The notes beneath the pieces were generated by a model, which worked only from the letters and a program-made list of their open reading frames with translations, searched no databases and had not been told where the DNA came from. The position numbers were made by a program, and so were the translations under genes. From Jatrophihabitans cynanchi (lineage in GTDB: Bacteria > Actinomycetota > Actinomycetes > Mycobacteriales > Jatrophihabitantaceae): DNA of 64,000 nt. The DNA is taken from NCBI RefSeq assembly GCF_027247405.1, contig NZ_CP097463.1:186001-250000 (forward strand). Direction: 5' to 3'. Below, in pieces: positions 36,321-46,043 of the stretch; position 1 is the first letter of the stretch; every line of letters begins with the position of its first letter.

Positions 36321-36989
36321 GTGCACATCGTCGTAATGGGCTGTGGCCGGGTCGGGAGTTCCCTCGCCCACAGCCTGGCCCGTCTGGACCACAGCGTGTC
36401 GGTGGTCGATCAGGACCCGTTGGCCTTCCGCCGGCTCGGTGAGCAGTTCTCGGGCCGGTCGATCGTCGGGATCGGCTTCGACCGCGACACCCTGGTCGAG
36501 GCCGGCATCGAGCAGGCGTCTGCGTTCGCGGCCGTCAGCAGCGGCGACAACTCCAACATCATCGCAGCGCGGGTCGCACGCGAGACCTTCGGCGTGCAGA
36601 AGGTGGTCGCCCGCATCTACGACCCCAAGCGCGCGGAGGTGTACGAGCGGCTCGGCATCCCCACCGTCGCCACCGTGCCGTGGACGGCGAACCGGCTGCT
36701 CAAGAGCGTGCTCGGCGAGGCCACCTCGGAGGCGTGGCGCGACCCGTCCGGTGCGGTCGCGCTCACCCAGGTCGCGCCGCACGAGGGCTGGGTGGGCAAG
36801 TCGGTGGCGGACTTCGAGGCGGCCACCGGCAGCCGGGTCGGCCTACTCACCCGGTTCGGCACCGGCATGCTGCCGACCGCGACGATGCTCATCCAGTCCG
36901 GCGACACGTTGCACGCGCTCACCACGGACGCGCTCGCCGACACGCTGCGCCACGCCGCCGAGCGGCCCCCGCTCGGAGCAGCCGAATGA
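36321..36989 (+). CDS. TrkA-type potassium channel regulatory protein (CeoB-like)
   Basis: Protein of 222 residues. The RCK_N domain (1-130) has HIVVMGCGRVGSSLAHSLA (NAD-binding glycines), VVDQDPLAFRRL and GDNSNIIAARVARETFGVQKVVARIYDPKRAEVYERLGI. A short RCK_C domain ends the protein. It binds nucleotides and gates a K+ transporter. Two GTGs compete: 36312 is 2 nt and 36321 is 11 nt after AAGGAG. The later one gives the family-typical start. The stop overlaps the second TrkA gene. It corresponds to ceoB of M. tuberculosis. Confidence 0.9.
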   Translation: MHIVVMGCGRVGSSLAHSLARLDHSVSVVDQDPLAFRRLGEQFSGRSIVGIGFDRDTLVEAGIEQASAFAAVSSGDNSNIIAARVARETFGVQKVVARIYDPKRAEVYERLGIPTVATVPWTANRLLKSVLGEATSEAWRDPSGAVALTQVAPHEGWVGKSVADFEAATGSRVGLLTRFGTGMLPTATMLIQSGDTLHALTTDALADTLRHAAERPPLGAAE

Positions 36990-37642
36990 AGGTCGCGATC
37001 GCCGGCGCGGGCGCGGTCGGCCGCTCCATCGCCCGCGAACTGCTGCAGAACGGCCACGACGTGCTGCTCATCGACAAGGAGCCGAACAAGGTCGTCCCGG
37101 ATCGAATCCCCGGCGCCGACTGGCGCTTGGGCGACGCCTGCGAGGTGGCGAACCTCGAGGACGCCGGGCTGGAGGACTTCGAGGTCGTCATCAGCGCGAC
37201 CGGCGACGACAAGGTCAACCTGGTCGTGTCGCTGCTGGCCAAGACCGAGTTCTCGGTGCGCCGGGTCGTCGCCCGGATCAACCACCCGTCCAACGAGTGG
37301 CTCTTCACCGAGGCCTGGGGGGTCGACGTCGCGGTGTCCACGCCACGGGTGCTGGCCGCGCTCGTCGAGGAGGCGGTGGAGGTCGGTGACGTGGTGCGCC
37401 TGTTCGGGCTGCGCGAGGGTCAGGCCAACCTGGTCGAGGTGACGCTGCCCGAAGGGGCGCACTGTGCCGGTCGCGCCGTGCGCAACCTGGACCTGCCCGA
37501 GGACGCGGTGCTGGTGGCGATCGTGCGCGGCACGCGGGTGATCACGCCGCGCGGCGAGGAGCCGCTCGAGGCTGGCGACGAGCTGTTGTTCGTGGCCCTA
37601 CCCGAGACCGAGGCCGCGCTCCGCAGCGCCATCATCGACTGA
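36986..37642 (+). CDS. TrkA-type potassium channel regulatory protein (CeoC-like)
   Basis: Protein of 218 residues with a full RCK_N (MKVAIAGAGAVGRSIARELLQNGHDVLLIDKE, ATGDDKVNLVVSLLAKTEFSVRRVVARINHPSNEWLF) and RCK_C (EVTLPEGAHCAGRAVRNLDLPEDAVLVAIVRG). It pairs with the preceding paralogue through an ATGA overlap, and the two probably form a hetero-oligomeric ring on a potassium transporter. The 3' end overlaps the convergent DUF3159 gene by 45 nt. Confidence 0.91.
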   Translation: MKVAIAGAGAVGRSIARELLQNGHDVLLIDKEPNKVVPDRIPGADWRLGDACEVANLEDAGLEDFEVVISATGDDKVNLVVSLLAKTEFSVRRVVARINHPSNEWLFTEAWGVDVAVSTPRVLAALVEEAVEVGDVVRLFGLREGQANLVEVTLPEGAHCAGRAVRNLDLPEDAVLVAIVRGTRVITPRGEEPLEAGDELLFVALPETEAALRSAIID

Positions 37643-38383
37643 GGCCGCGTTGCCCTCGGCGCCGCCAGCGTCATCGCCGTCGGCGGCAGCCGCACGGGTC
37701 ACGGCGTGCCGCGCCCGCGTCCCGACGAGGAACGCGAACGCGACGGCGGCGATCCACAGCGGGTACCCCATCGCCACGCGCGCGAACGCCAGCCAGCCGG
37801 TGACGTTGTGCTCGTACAGCGTCAGCTGCACCGTGCCGCGGGCCAGGAAGACGATCGTGGCCGCGAGCGTGGCCCACGAATAGGCGCGCAGCAGGGGCCG
37901 GCATCGGTACCAGCGGGCGTCCCCGGCCAGCCCGGGCGTGGGGTCCAGGAACTCCCACAGCCAGCCGATGAGCGGGCGGCGCGCCACGATCGAGACCGCG
38001 AACGGCACCGCGTACAGGAAGCTGGTCCAGATTCCGAGCAGGAAGTACCCGCGCGCCTGACCGGTGCGGGCGGCGATCAGAGCCGCGATGAGCACCCCGA
38101 ACAGGCCCGAGATCGCCTGCTGGGTCGGCTGCTTGCGGATCAGCCGGTAGGCAGCCAGCGCCACGGCGGTGGCCACCGCGGCGACGATCGCCGGACGCAG
38201 CTCGGTGATCGCGTTCACGATCACGAACACGACCGGCGGGATCGCGGTGATCGCGGTGCCGGTCCAGCCACCGATGCTGGCCAGCATCTGCCTGCGATAC
38301 GTCTCGCGCAGGTCGATCCGGTCGCCCACGGCGGCCTCCCCGGCGGCTGGCTCCCTGGCGGGGCCCCCGGTCAGGAACTGCAC
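37598..38383 (-). CDS. DUF3159 membrane protein
   Basis: Protein of 261 residues with six membrane helices. The core SIGGWTGTAITAIPPVVFVIVNAI, YRLIRKQPTQQAISGLFGVLIAALIAARTGQARGYFLLGIW and VSIVARRPLIGWLWEFL is diagnostic of DUF3159, an actinobacterial family of unknown function (some members are linked in annotation to intracellular septation). The GTG overlaps the OB-fold gene end by 13 nt. The 3' end overlaps the trkA-type gene on the other strand. Confidence 0.87.
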   Translation of the reverse strand: MQFLTGGPAREPAAGEAAVGDRIDLRETYRRQMLASIGGWTGTAITAIPPVVFVIVNAITELRPAIVAAVATAVALAAYRLIRKQPTQQAISGLFGVLIAALIAARTGQARGYFLLGIWTSFLYAVPFAVSIVARRPLIGWLWEFLDPTPGLAGDARWYRCRPLLRAYSWATLAATIVFLARGTVQLTLYEHNVTGWLAFARVAMGYPLWIAAVAFAFLVGTRARHAVTRAAAADGDDAGGAEGNAASVDDGAAERGLGLG

Positions 38384-38733
38384 AGCAGCTCGTACCAGGG
38401 GTTGTAGATCGCCGGTGCGCCGTTGTGGACGCCGACCCTCCCGCGCGCCAGGATGCGGCGGCCCGGTTCGACCCCGGCGATGCGGCGCCGGCCGAGCCAG
38501 ACCAGCGCGATGGAGCCGGAGCCGTCGAACAGCTCGGCCTCCAGCGTCGGCACGTTCTCGCTCGGCGTGTAGACGACAGCGCGCAGCCGGCCGGCGACCA
38601 CGACGTTGGCACCGCGCTGGAGCTTGTCCAGCGGCATGCAGGCGAGCCGCTCGACCTCGGTCTGCAGGTCGACCGCGTCGAGCTGGTGCGTGCTCGCGGT
38701 CAGGCGCCGCAGCAACGACAGGTTGTGGCCCAC
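38371..38733 (-). CDS. OB-fold nucleic-acid-binding protein
   Basis: Protein of 120 residues. The OB-fold strands are visible in LDKLQRGANVVVAGRLRAVVYTPSENVPTLEAELFDGSGSIALVWLGRRRIAGVEPGRRILARGRVG, as in anticodon-binding or RecG-like wedge domains. The GTG at 38733 starts a compact protein; an upstream extension to 38841 is low-complexity Pro/Ala/Arg sequence antisense to the DUF3710 tail and is less likely. It is conserved between DUF3159 and DUF3710 genes in actinobacteria (Rv2694c-like). Function unproven, probably nucleic-acid binding. Confidence 0.8.
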   Translation of the reverse strand: MGHNLSLLRRLTASTHQLDAVDLQTEVERLACMPLDKLQRGANVVVAGRLRAVVYTPSENVPTLEAELFDGSGSIALVWLGRRRIAGVEPGRRILARGRVGVHNGAPAIYNPWYELLCSS

Positions 38734-38767
38734 GGGTTCAGGGTAGTCGCGTTTCTCGGCGGCCGCG

Positions 38768-39442
38768 TCAGCTCGCGCCGGATCCGTCCGTGCCGGGTTC
38801 CTCGGCGCCGGATTCCTCGGCGCCGGGCAGCACGACGTCACGGGGCAGGCGCAGCGGGACCGGCTCGCGCACCGGCAGCGGGTCCGAGCCCCGCGCCACG
38901 ATCACCTGCTCGAACGCGCGCAGGAACGGCGCGGCCTTGGACTCCTCCACTGCCGCCGGGCCGACCAGCATCGCCCGCAGGAACCAGCGCGGCCCGTCGA
39001 CGCCGATGAACCGCACCGGCACCAGGCCACCCTCGCCCGGCAGCTTGCCGGTGAGCTCGGTGCCGAACGGGCCGTCGTGCCGCTCCTTGGCCTGGCCACG
39101 CTGCGCGTTCATCGACGCTGCGATCTCCGCGCGCACCTCGTCCCAGATGCCCTCGTTGCGCGGTGCTGCGAACACGCCGAGCTGCATCGTGCCGTGCGGG
39201 CCGGCCATCGTCGCCGCGATCACCTGCTGCGCCTCGTTGACGTCCAGGCGCACCTCCAGGTTCGCGTTCACCGGGATGCGCAGCGCACCCAGATCGACGC
39301 GCGCGATGTCGTCGTCGGGCGCGTCGCGCTCGTCGTACGGCCCGGTGGTCGGTTCCGGCTCGTCCCGCACCCGGGTCTCCCAGGGCGGGGTCGCGTCGAT
39401 CTTGGACCGATCGGTGCGCTTCTGCCTGCGTCGCGACGGCAC
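38768..39442 (-). CDS. DUF3710 domain-containing protein
   Basis: Protein of 224 residues. The core has RVDLGALRIPVNANLEVRLDVNEAQQVIAATMAGPHGTMQLGVFAAPRNEGIWDEVRAEI and PVRFIGVDGPRWFLRAMLVGPAA, typical of DUF3710, an actinobacterial family of unknown function. The N-terminus is basic (MPSRRRQKR) and the C-terminus acidic with repeated EESGAEEPG. The GTG overlaps the dut stop by one base. It stands downstream of dut as in M. tuberculosis (Rv2696c). Confidence 0.87.
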   Translation of the reverse strand: MPSRRRQKRTDRSKIDATPPWETRVRDEPEPTTGPYDERDAPDDDIARVDLGALRIPVNANLEVRLDVNEAQQVIAATMAGPHGTMQLGVFAAPRNEGIWDEVRAEIAASMNAQRGQAKERHDGPFGTELTGKLPGEGGLVPVRFIGVDGPRWFLRAMLVGPAAVEESKAAPFLRAFEQVIVARGSDPLPVREPVPLRLPRDVVLPGAEESGAEEPGTDGSGAS

Positions 39443-39942
39443 TAGCTGTTCCCTTCCGAGGTCACACCGGCCGGCTGCAGGGCGGCCGCACCACCGGTCG
39501 AGCCGTGGCCACCGGCTGCCCGCTCCGACGCCGGCAGCTGATCCACCTCGACGAAACTGGCTCGTTCGACCCGCTGGAAGACCAGTTGGGCGATCCGCTC
39601 GCCGCGGGCCAGGGTCAGGCTGCGGGCAGTGTCGTGGTTGATGACGATCACCTTGATCTCGCCACGGTAGCCGGAGTCGATGGTGCCGGGCGCATTCACC
39701 AGGCCCAGGCCGACGCGCGCCGCGAGCCCGGAGCGCGGATGCACGAAGGCGGCATATCCCGCGGGCAGCGCGATCGCCAAGCCGGTCGGCAAGAGCGCCC
39801 GCTCCCCCGGCGCCAGGGTGACCTGCTCGGCGGCGACGATGTCGGCGCCGGCGTCACCGGGTAAGGCGTAGACCGGTAGCGGCAGTTCGGGATCGAGTCG
39901 GTGGACCAGCACCTGAAGGTCCGGCTCGGCAGCAGAGTTCAT
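39442..39942 (-). CDS. dut: deoxyuridine 5'-triphosphate nucleotidohydrolase
   Basis: Protein of 166 residues, a trimeric dUTPase hydrolysing dUTP to dUMP and PPi. The five motifs are readable: GDAGADI (1), [12 protein letters not shown] (2), [21 protein letters not shown] (3), [13 protein letters not shown] (4) and the C-terminal flap GGHGSTGG (5). The ATG at 39942 lies 8 nt after a TAGCCT -10 box on the minus strand, so the transcript is probably leaderless. The divergent DUF3093 gene shares part of that promoter. Confidence 0.95.
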   Translation of the reverse strand: MNSAAEPDLQVLVHRLDPELPLPVYALPGDAGADIVAAEQVTLAPGERALLPTGLAIALPAGYAAFVHPRSGLAARVGLGLVNAPGTIDSGYRGEIKVIVINHDTARSLTLARGERIAQLVFQRVERASFVEVDQLPASERAAGGHGSTGGAAALQPAGVTSEGNS

Positions 39943-39950
39943 CGCACGGC

Positions 39951-39960
39951 AGGCTACCCT
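39951..39960. promoter_or_regulatory. overlapping divergent -10 boxes (dut / DUF3093)
   Basis: In AGGCTACCCT, the minus strand reads TAGCCT (39956-39951) 8 nt before the dut ATG. The plus strand reads TACCCT (39955-39960) 7 nt before the GTG at 39968. The two hexamers share the central TA, so a polymerase opening one excludes the other. The whole intergenic region is 25 nt. Confidence 0.6.
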
Positions 39961-39967
39961 CGACGGC

Positions 39968-40471
39968 GTGAGCGCCAGCAGCGAGACTCCGCCGGACGCG
40001 GTTCCCGCAGGCGGCTCCGAGCGCCGGCCGCAGGCCGGGTACCTCGAGCGGCTGCGCACGCCGTGGTGGTGGTACGCGGTCGCGCTGTTCGTCGCGTCGC
40101 TGCTGGCCGCCGAGTTCCACATCGCCGGGTACCACCTGACCGACTGGATCCCGTTCGGCACGCTGCTGCCGCTGTCGGTGGCGATCGTGTGGTGGATGGG
40201 GCACAGCTCGCTGCAGATCGCGCACGGTGAGGTCAGCATCAGGGGTGCCCACCTGCCGCTGGAGTACGTGAGCGGCTGCGTGGCGCTGGATGCCGCCACC
40301 TTGCGACGCGTCGTCGGCCGCGAGGGCGATCCGGCCGCATTCGTCTCGATCCGGCCGTGGATCGGCCCCGGGGTGCAGCTGTGGCTGGACGACCCGGAGG
40401 ACCCGACGCCCTACTGGATCGTGAGCACCCGGCACCCGCAGCGGGTGGTCGATCTCATTCGCGCCGGGTAG
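39968..40471 (+). CDS. DUF3093 membrane protein
   Basis: Protein of 167 residues with two membrane helices (about 35-52 and 62-80). The family core is [30 protein letters not shown] and [81 protein letters not shown], diagnostic for DUF3093 (Rv2698-like). The cytoplasmic C-terminal part resembles a small PH-like fold (inference). The start is fixed by the TACCCT box. Function unknown. Confidence 0.9.
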   Translation: MSASSETPPDAVPAGGSERRPQAGYLERLRTPWWWYAVALFVASLLAAEFHIAGYHLTDWIPFGTLLPLSVAIVWWMGHSSLQIAHGEVSIRGAHLPLEYVSGCVALDAATLRRVVGREGDPAAFVSIRPWIGPGVQLWLDDPEDPTPYWIVSTRHPQRVVDLIRAG

Positions 40472-40493
40472 CCGGGCGTCCGCTCCGTACCGC

Positions 40494-40499
40494 TAGGGT
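40494..40499 (+). promoter_or_regulatory. -10 box TAGGGT before the SDR gene
   Basis: TAGGGT lies 8 nt before the ATG at 40508, fitting a leaderless start. No ribosome binding site is visible. Confidence 0.4.
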
Positions 40500-40507
40500 C
40501 CGGGGCC

Positions 40508-41281
40508 ATGACCCCTTCACCGCTGCCAGGGCGCTTCGCCGGCAGGACCGCCGTCATCACCGGCGCGAGCCGGGGCATCGGCCTGGCCATCGCCACCCGC
40601 ATCGTCGACGAGGGCGGCCGGGTACTGATCACCGCCCGCAAGCCGGAGCCGCTGCAGGAGGCGACGGCCGCGCTGGGCGGGTCCGAGCACGCCGTCTTCG
40701 TGGCCGGGCGGGCCGACGATCCGGAGCACCAGGCGGAGGTGTTCGCGACGGTCGGCCGGGAGTTCGGCCGGCTGGACGTGCTGGTGAACAACACCGGCAT
40801 CAATCCGGCGTACGGCCCGCTGGTCGGGGTCGACGAGAGTGCCGCGCGCAAGATCATGGACGTCAACGTGCTGGCCGCCCTGTCCTGGACCAGGCAGGCG
40901 CTCGCCGCGGGTCTCGGGGCCGACGGGGCGGGCGCGGTGGTCAACATGGCCTCGGTGGCCGGGCTGCATCCCGCGCCCGGGATCGCCTACTACGGCGTGA
41001 GCAAGGCGGCCCTGATCGGGCTCACCGTCCAACTGGCCGCCGAGCTGGCGCCCGCTGTGCGGGTGAACGCGATCGCCCCGGCTGTGGTCAAGACGCGCTT
41101 CGCCGAGGCGCTGTACGCCGAGGACGAGGCCGCAGCCGCGGCCGGCTATCCGCTCGGACGCCTGGGCGAGCCCGCCGATATCGCTGCCGCGGCCGCGTTC
41201 CTCGCCTCGTCCGACGCCGCCTGGATCACCGGCCAGACCCTCGTAATAGACGGCGGCGCCGGCTTGCGGGCGAGCCTCTAG
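40508..41281 (+). CDS. short-chain dehydrogenase/reductase
   Basis: Protein of 257 residues, classical SDR. The cofactor motif is TGASRGIG (20-27), then VNNTGINPAYGPL. The catalytic Ser is in NMASVAGLHP with Tyr-x3-Lys in YYGVSKAAL, and WITGQTLVIDGGAGL closes the fold. The Arg after the first motif (ARKPEP) suggests NADP(H). The substrate is not deducible; FabG-like members are common. It is transcribed alone. Confidence 0.9.
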   Translation: MTPSPLPGRFAGRTAVITGASRGIGLAIATRIVDEGGRVLITARKPEPLQEATAALGGSEHAVFVAGRADDPEHQAEVFATVGREFGRLDVLVNNTGINPAYGPLVGVDESAARKIMDVNVLAALSWTRQALAAGLGADGAGAVVNMASVAGLHPAPGIAYYGVSKAALIGLTVQLAAELAPAVRVNAIAPAVVKTRFAEALYAEDEAAAAAGYPLGRLGEPADIAAAAAFLASSDAAWITGQTLVIDGGAGLRASL

Positions 41282-41394
41282 CAGCCCGCCGGCGCGCGAG
41301 CGTCAGCGAGCTTGCGTGCGGGCCTGCGTAGCCACCTGAGCTTGCGCGTGGTGCTGCGCAGACCCGCACGCCGCGGACCAGACCGCGCTGCGGA

Positions 41395-41703
41395 TCAAGC
41401 GCAGTCGCGGCAGATGTACTGGCCCTTGCTCTGGCGCGCCAGCCGGCTGCGGTGGTGCACCAGGAAGCAGCGTGAACAGGTGAACTCGTCGTCCTGCTTG
41501 GGGATGACCCGGACGGTGAGTTCCTCGCCGGACAGGCCGGACAGGTCCGCACCGGGCAGCTCGAGGGACTCGTTCAGCTCGGTCTCATCGATGTCGATCG
41601 ATCCGGACTGTGCCTCGGCACGCCTTGCCTTGAGCTCCTCGAGCGAGTCCTCGCCCAGATCGTCGGCCTCACCGCGACGCGGCGCGTCGTAGTCAGTCGC
41701 CAT
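41395..41703 (-). CDS. DUF4193 zinc-ribbon protein
   Basis: Protein of 102 residues. The N-terminus MATDYDAPRR and the acidic middle (GSIDIDETELNESLELPGADLSG) lead to the zinc ribbon FTCSRCFLVHHRSRLARQSKGQYICRDCA at the very C-terminus (two CxxC). It is a highly conserved, actinobacterial DUF4193 protein (Rv2699c-like) of unknown function. The ATG at 41703 has GAGGAG about 11 nt upstream. The neighbour on the other side is the divergent LytR_C gene. Confidence 0.9.
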   Translation of the reverse strand: MATDYDAPRRGEADDLGEDSLEELKARRAEAQSGSIDIDETELNESLELPGADLSGLSGEELTVRVIPKQDDEFTCSRCFLVHHRSRLARQSKGQYICRDCA

Positions 41704-41968
41704 TGTTGTCTTCAACTCCTCGGGGGGATCGCCACTGCATTGTGCTGGTCAGGTCAAGTCATTCAGGTTCCGGCGCTGCAACGTACGAAGCCCGCAGTTT
41801 GTGCCCGATTACCCGCACCGGCCGGACGGGTCATGCATCACCTCGTACGTGTCGGCCGCGGAACGGTACCGCGTCGGGAAATCACACCAACGGCGGGGAT
41901 GTCTCCGGCATTCCCCAGTGGCGCGTCGATAGGCTGACGGCCGCGAGTTCAGGAGGTCTCCCGAAGCC

Positions 41969-42529
41969 ATGACGAGTCCGACGAAGCGGCGTCCGCTGCC
42001 GGCTTTGGCGTTCCTTCTCGCACTGTGCCTGCTGGCCGCGCTGGTGTGGTGGCGGGTGCTGCACCGCAGCGACAGCAAGGCCGCCGACAAGCCGACGTGC
42101 CCGACGTCACAGGCTCCGAAGACGCTGCCGGAGGCAGCGGCGATCACGGTCACGGTGCTCAACTCCACCAAACGCAAGGGTCTGGCCGCCGCCACCCGCC
42201 TGGTGCTGGTCAAGGACGGTTTCCGCAGCCCCGGCAAGGCCGTCAACGACGACAAATCCTTCGGCGGTCACGGCCAGATCGCGGGGGTGGCCGAGATCCG
42301 TTACGGACCGGACAGCGCCCCCGGAGCGCAGCTGCTGGCCTACTACTTCCCCGGTGCCAAGCTGGTCAAGACCGACGCGACCGATTCCACGGTGCTCGTT
42401 TCGCTCGGCGCGACGTTCAAGTCGGTCGCGACGCCGGCCGCGGTCGCCGCGGCGCTCAAGGCCGACGGCATCACCCTGGTGCGCACGACCGGCACCCCGC
42501 AGGGTTCGGGGAGCAGTCCTAGCTGTTGA
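41969..42529 (+). CDS. LytR C-terminal-domain envelope protein
   Basis: Protein of 186 residues. The basic N-terminus and one membrane helix (12-29, LAFLLALCLLAALVWW) anchor an extracellular LytR_C domain (about 55-170, ITVTVLNSTKRKGLAAATRLVLVKDGF ... VAEIRYGPDSAPGAQLLAYYFPGAKLV). It matches the M. tuberculosis Rv2700 position and architecture, an envelope-integrity protein. AGGAGGT lies 9 nt before the ATG. Its end overlaps the convergent phosphatase gene by 11 nt. Confidence 0.88.
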   Translation: MTSPTKRRPLPALAFLLALCLLAALVWWRVLHRSDSKAADKPTCPTSQAPKTLPEAAAITVTVLNSTKRKGLAAATRLVLVKDGFRSPGKAVNDDKSFGGHGQIAGVAEIRYGPDSAPGAQLLAYYFPGAKLVKTDATDSTVLVSLGATFKSVATPAAVAAALKADGITLVRTTGTPQGSGSSPSC

Positions 42530-43340
42530 CGGCGTCCGCGCCCAGCTCTTCGAGCAACGCGAGCAGGGCGGGCGCCAGATGCGGCCCGGCTGCCGCGGTC
42601 AGCAGGCCGCTCGGCGCACGCCCTCGCAGGCCGGACACGAGGGCGCCGGCCTCGGCCGCGATGAGCGCGCCTGCGGCGTAGTCCCAGACGTTCAGGCCGG
42701 CCTCGAAGTAGCCGTCCAGCCGGCCGGCGGCGACCGCGCACAGGTCCAGGCTGGCCGAACCGATCCGGCGGATGTCGGCGATGCGCGGCAGCAGCTGCGC
42801 GACGACCGCCACCTGGCGCGTGCGCTGGCGTGCGTCGTAGCCGAAGCCGGTGCCGATCACGGCCCGCTCGAGCGGCACGTCGCGCGGCCCGGTGAGCCGC
42901 TCGCCGCCGAGGTACGCGCCCGCGCCCTGCCGCGCCCGGTACAGCTCGCCGTTGGCCGGGTTGCACACCGCGCCCGCCACGACCGTCCCGTCCAGCTCCG
43001 CGGCGACCGACACGGCGTACTGCGGCACCCCCAGCACGAAGTTGACCGTGCCGTCGATCGGGTCGAGCAGCCAGCGAACGCGACCACCCGCGGCCGTCCC
43101 GGCGTGCGCACCGCCCTCTTCGCCGAGCACGGCGTCCCCGGGACGCAGCGCGGCCAACCGGGCCACCAGCCACCGCTCGACCTCACGATCCGCGGCGGTC
43201 ACCAGGTCGGTCACGGTGCTCTTCGCCGAGACCGACAGCCGCCCGCGGCGCGCGTCCCGGACCACCTCGGCGGCTCCGCGCGCGAGCAGCACGGCGATGT
43301 CCTCGAGCTCATGGATCAGGTCCTCGGCAGCGTCGCTCAT
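42519..43340 (-). CDS. suhB: inositol monophosphatase family protein (SuhB-like)
   Basis: Protein of 273 residues, Mg2+-dependent, Li+-sensitive phosphatase fold. Metal ligands are in AVLGEEGGAHAG and WLLDPIDGTVNFVLGVP (family WVDPLDGTTNF), and in NVWDYAAGALIAAEAGA at the C-terminus. RIGSASLDLCAVAAGRLDGYFEAGL is the usual preceding segment. It probably releases myo-inositol for phosphatidylinositol or mycothiol. The position matches suhB of M. tuberculosis (Rv2701c). It is divergent from ppgK. Confidence 0.92.
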   Translation of the reverse strand: MSDAAEDLIHELEDIAVLLARGAAEVVRDARRGRLSVSAKSTVTDLVTAADREVERWLVARLAALRPGDAVLGEEGGAHAGTAAGGRVRWLLDPIDGTVNFVLGVPQYAVSVAAELDGTVVAGAVCNPANGELYRARQGAGAYLGGERLTGPRDVPLERAVIGTGFGYDARQRTRQVAVVAQLLPRIADIRRIGSASLDLCAVAAGRLDGYFEAGLNVWDYAAGALIAAEAGALVSGLRGRAPSGLLTAAAGPHLAPALLALLEELGADAVNS

Positions 43341-43416
43341 GCCCTCATCGCACCACGACCGCTTGGGGGCGGCGATAGGGTCACCCCGCGGAAGCAAGCA
43401 GAGTGGGAGCAGCGGC

Positions 43417-44190
43417 GTGGGTGAGCACACCGGCAGGTCCGGTCAGGCGTACGGCATCGACATCGGCGGCAGCGGCATCAAGGGTGCCGTGGTCGACGTG
43501 TCGACCGGAACGTTGGTGACGCCCCGTACCCGCATCCTCACGCCGCAACCGTCGACGCCGGACGCGGTGGCGCAGGTGGTGGTGCAGTTGCTGGCAGATG
43601 CCGACTGGGCCGGTCCGGTCGGGGCGACCTTCCCGGCGGTGATCTCCCACGGCGTGGCGCGCTCGGCCGCCAACGTGGACAAGAGCTGGATCGGTACCGA
43701 CGTCGACGCCTGCTTCACCGAGGCGACCGGGCATGGCACCGACGTGATCGTGCTCAACGACGCCGACGCGGCGGGCATCGCCGAGGCGCGCTTCGGCGCA
43801 GCGAAGGGGGTGCCCGGTGTCGTCATCCTGTTGACCTTCGGCACCGGCATCGGCAGCGCGCTGCTGATGGACGGGCGGCTCGTGCCGAACACCGAGCTCG
43901 GCCACCTCGAACTGGACGGCCACGACGCGGAGACGCGGGCCGCGGCCTCGGTCAAGGACGAGGAGAAGCTGTCGTACAAGAAGTGGGCGAAGCGAGTCGA
44001 GACGTACATGTCGCACGTGGAGCGGCTGTTCACGCCCGACCTCTTCGTGGTCGGCGGCGGCGTCAGCAAGGACTCGGACAAGTGGGTGCCGCTGCTCGAG
44101 CTCAACACCCCGGTGAAGCCGGCGGAGCTGCTCAACGACGCGGGGATCGTCGGCGCGGCCATCGCCGCGGCCGAGCGTCACGGTGAGTGA
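43417..44190 (+). CDS. ppgK: polyphosphate glucokinase
   Basis: Protein of 257 residues, ROK-fold kinase phosphorylating glucose with polyphosphate or ATP. The phosphate loop is GIDIGGSGIKGAVVD. The sugar site contains VLNDADAAGIAEARFG, followed by VILLTFGTGIGSALLMDGRLVPNTELGHLEL. The late segment YKKWAKRVETYMSHVERLFTPDLFVVGGGVSK is typical of PpgK. The GTG at 43417 has GGGAG about 8 nt upstream. A TAGGGT box at 43376-43381 may be its promoter. It precedes sigA, as in M. tuberculosis. Confidence 0.94.
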   Translation: MGEHTGRSGQAYGIDIGGSGIKGAVVDVSTGTLVTPRTRILTPQPSTPDAVAQVVVQLLADADWAGPVGATFPAVISHGVARSAANVDKSWIGTDVDACFTEATGHGTDVIVLNDADAAGIAEARFGAAKGVPGVVILLTFGTGIGSALLMDGRLVPNTELGHLELDGHDAETRAAASVKDEEKLSYKKWAKRVETYMSHVERLFTPDLFVVGGGVSKDSDKWVPLLELNTPVKPAELLNDAGIVGAAIAAAERHGE

Positions 44191-44212
44191 AACCTTCGGC
44201 CGTGATGCCTGG

Positions 44213-44241
44213 CTGGCACAGTGGCGACGTCGCAGTACAAT
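44213..44241 (+). promoter_or_regulatory. strong sigma-70 promoter of the principal sigma factor gene
   Basis: -35 CTGGCA (44213-44218), a 17-nt spacer, and -10 TACAAT (44236-44241). It would give a leader of about 145 nt before the GTG at 44393, which is unusual here because most genes look leaderless. The leader offers room for translational or stress control. Confidence 0.65.
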
Positions 44242-44392
44242 GAACGGCACAGGGCCTGCGCACGTACTGGACTCGATCTTGAGGCGATAAACAGACGGCC
44301 TGCGACCCGCACACTTGTCAGCCGCGCCGAGCGGAAAGTCGTGACCGCGCCGCGAGCATGGAGTTCGTGCGCAGCATGGTGAAAGGTCATCA

Positions 44393-45727
<1,335 letters not shown>

Positions 45728-45746
45728 TGTAGCCGGATTGCTCCGC

Positions 45747-45793
45747 TGTATGTGAAGGGCCCCGTCCGATCCGGACGGGGCCCTTCACGTACA
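45747..45793. terminator. 22-bp hairpin terminator between sigA and DUF7455
   Basis: Arms at 45747-45768 and 45772-45793 pair over 22 bp with one G-U and a 3-nt loop. It is near-symmetric, so it can stop both converging transcripts. GC-rich core, no long T-tract. Confidence 0.85.
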
Positions 45794-45815
45794 GCGCCTC
45801 GGCGCTTGTCGTGGC

Positions 45816-46043
45816 TCAGCGTTCCTCGACGGCGGCCGTCGGGGGGACGTCGGCTAGCCGGCCGGTCTCGTCGTGGATGGTTCCGGAGATCTTGCGCAGC
45901 GCGGTCTCGTTCTCGTGCCAGTGGTGTGCGCAGAACAGGAGCTCGGATCCGGACAGCAGCACGGCGCGGACGTAGGCCTGCGCACCGCACCGGTCACACC
46001 TGTCAACAGCTGTCAGCGGACTCGCGGCGATGGTCGTGGTCAC
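45816..46043 (-). CDS. DUF7455 small Cys protein
   Basis: Protein of 75 residues. DRCDRCGAQAYVRAVLLSGSELLFCAHHWHENE carries two Cys, a later Cys and two His, a likely zinc site, and is diagnostic of the actinobacterial DUF7455 family. The ribosome site AGAGGTG lies about 6 nt before the GTG. It is conserved next to sigA in related genomes. Function unknown. Confidence 0.85.
   Translation of the reverse strand: MTTTIAASPLTAVDRCDRCGAQAYVRAVLLSGSELLFCAHHWHENETALRKISGTIHDETGRLADVPPTAAVEER

Noticed and set aside
37598-37642. Suspected frameshift because DUF3159 overlaps the TrkA gene
   Set aside because: Both frames keep their family-typical lengths and only the low-constraint tails overlap; treated as a true convergent overlap.
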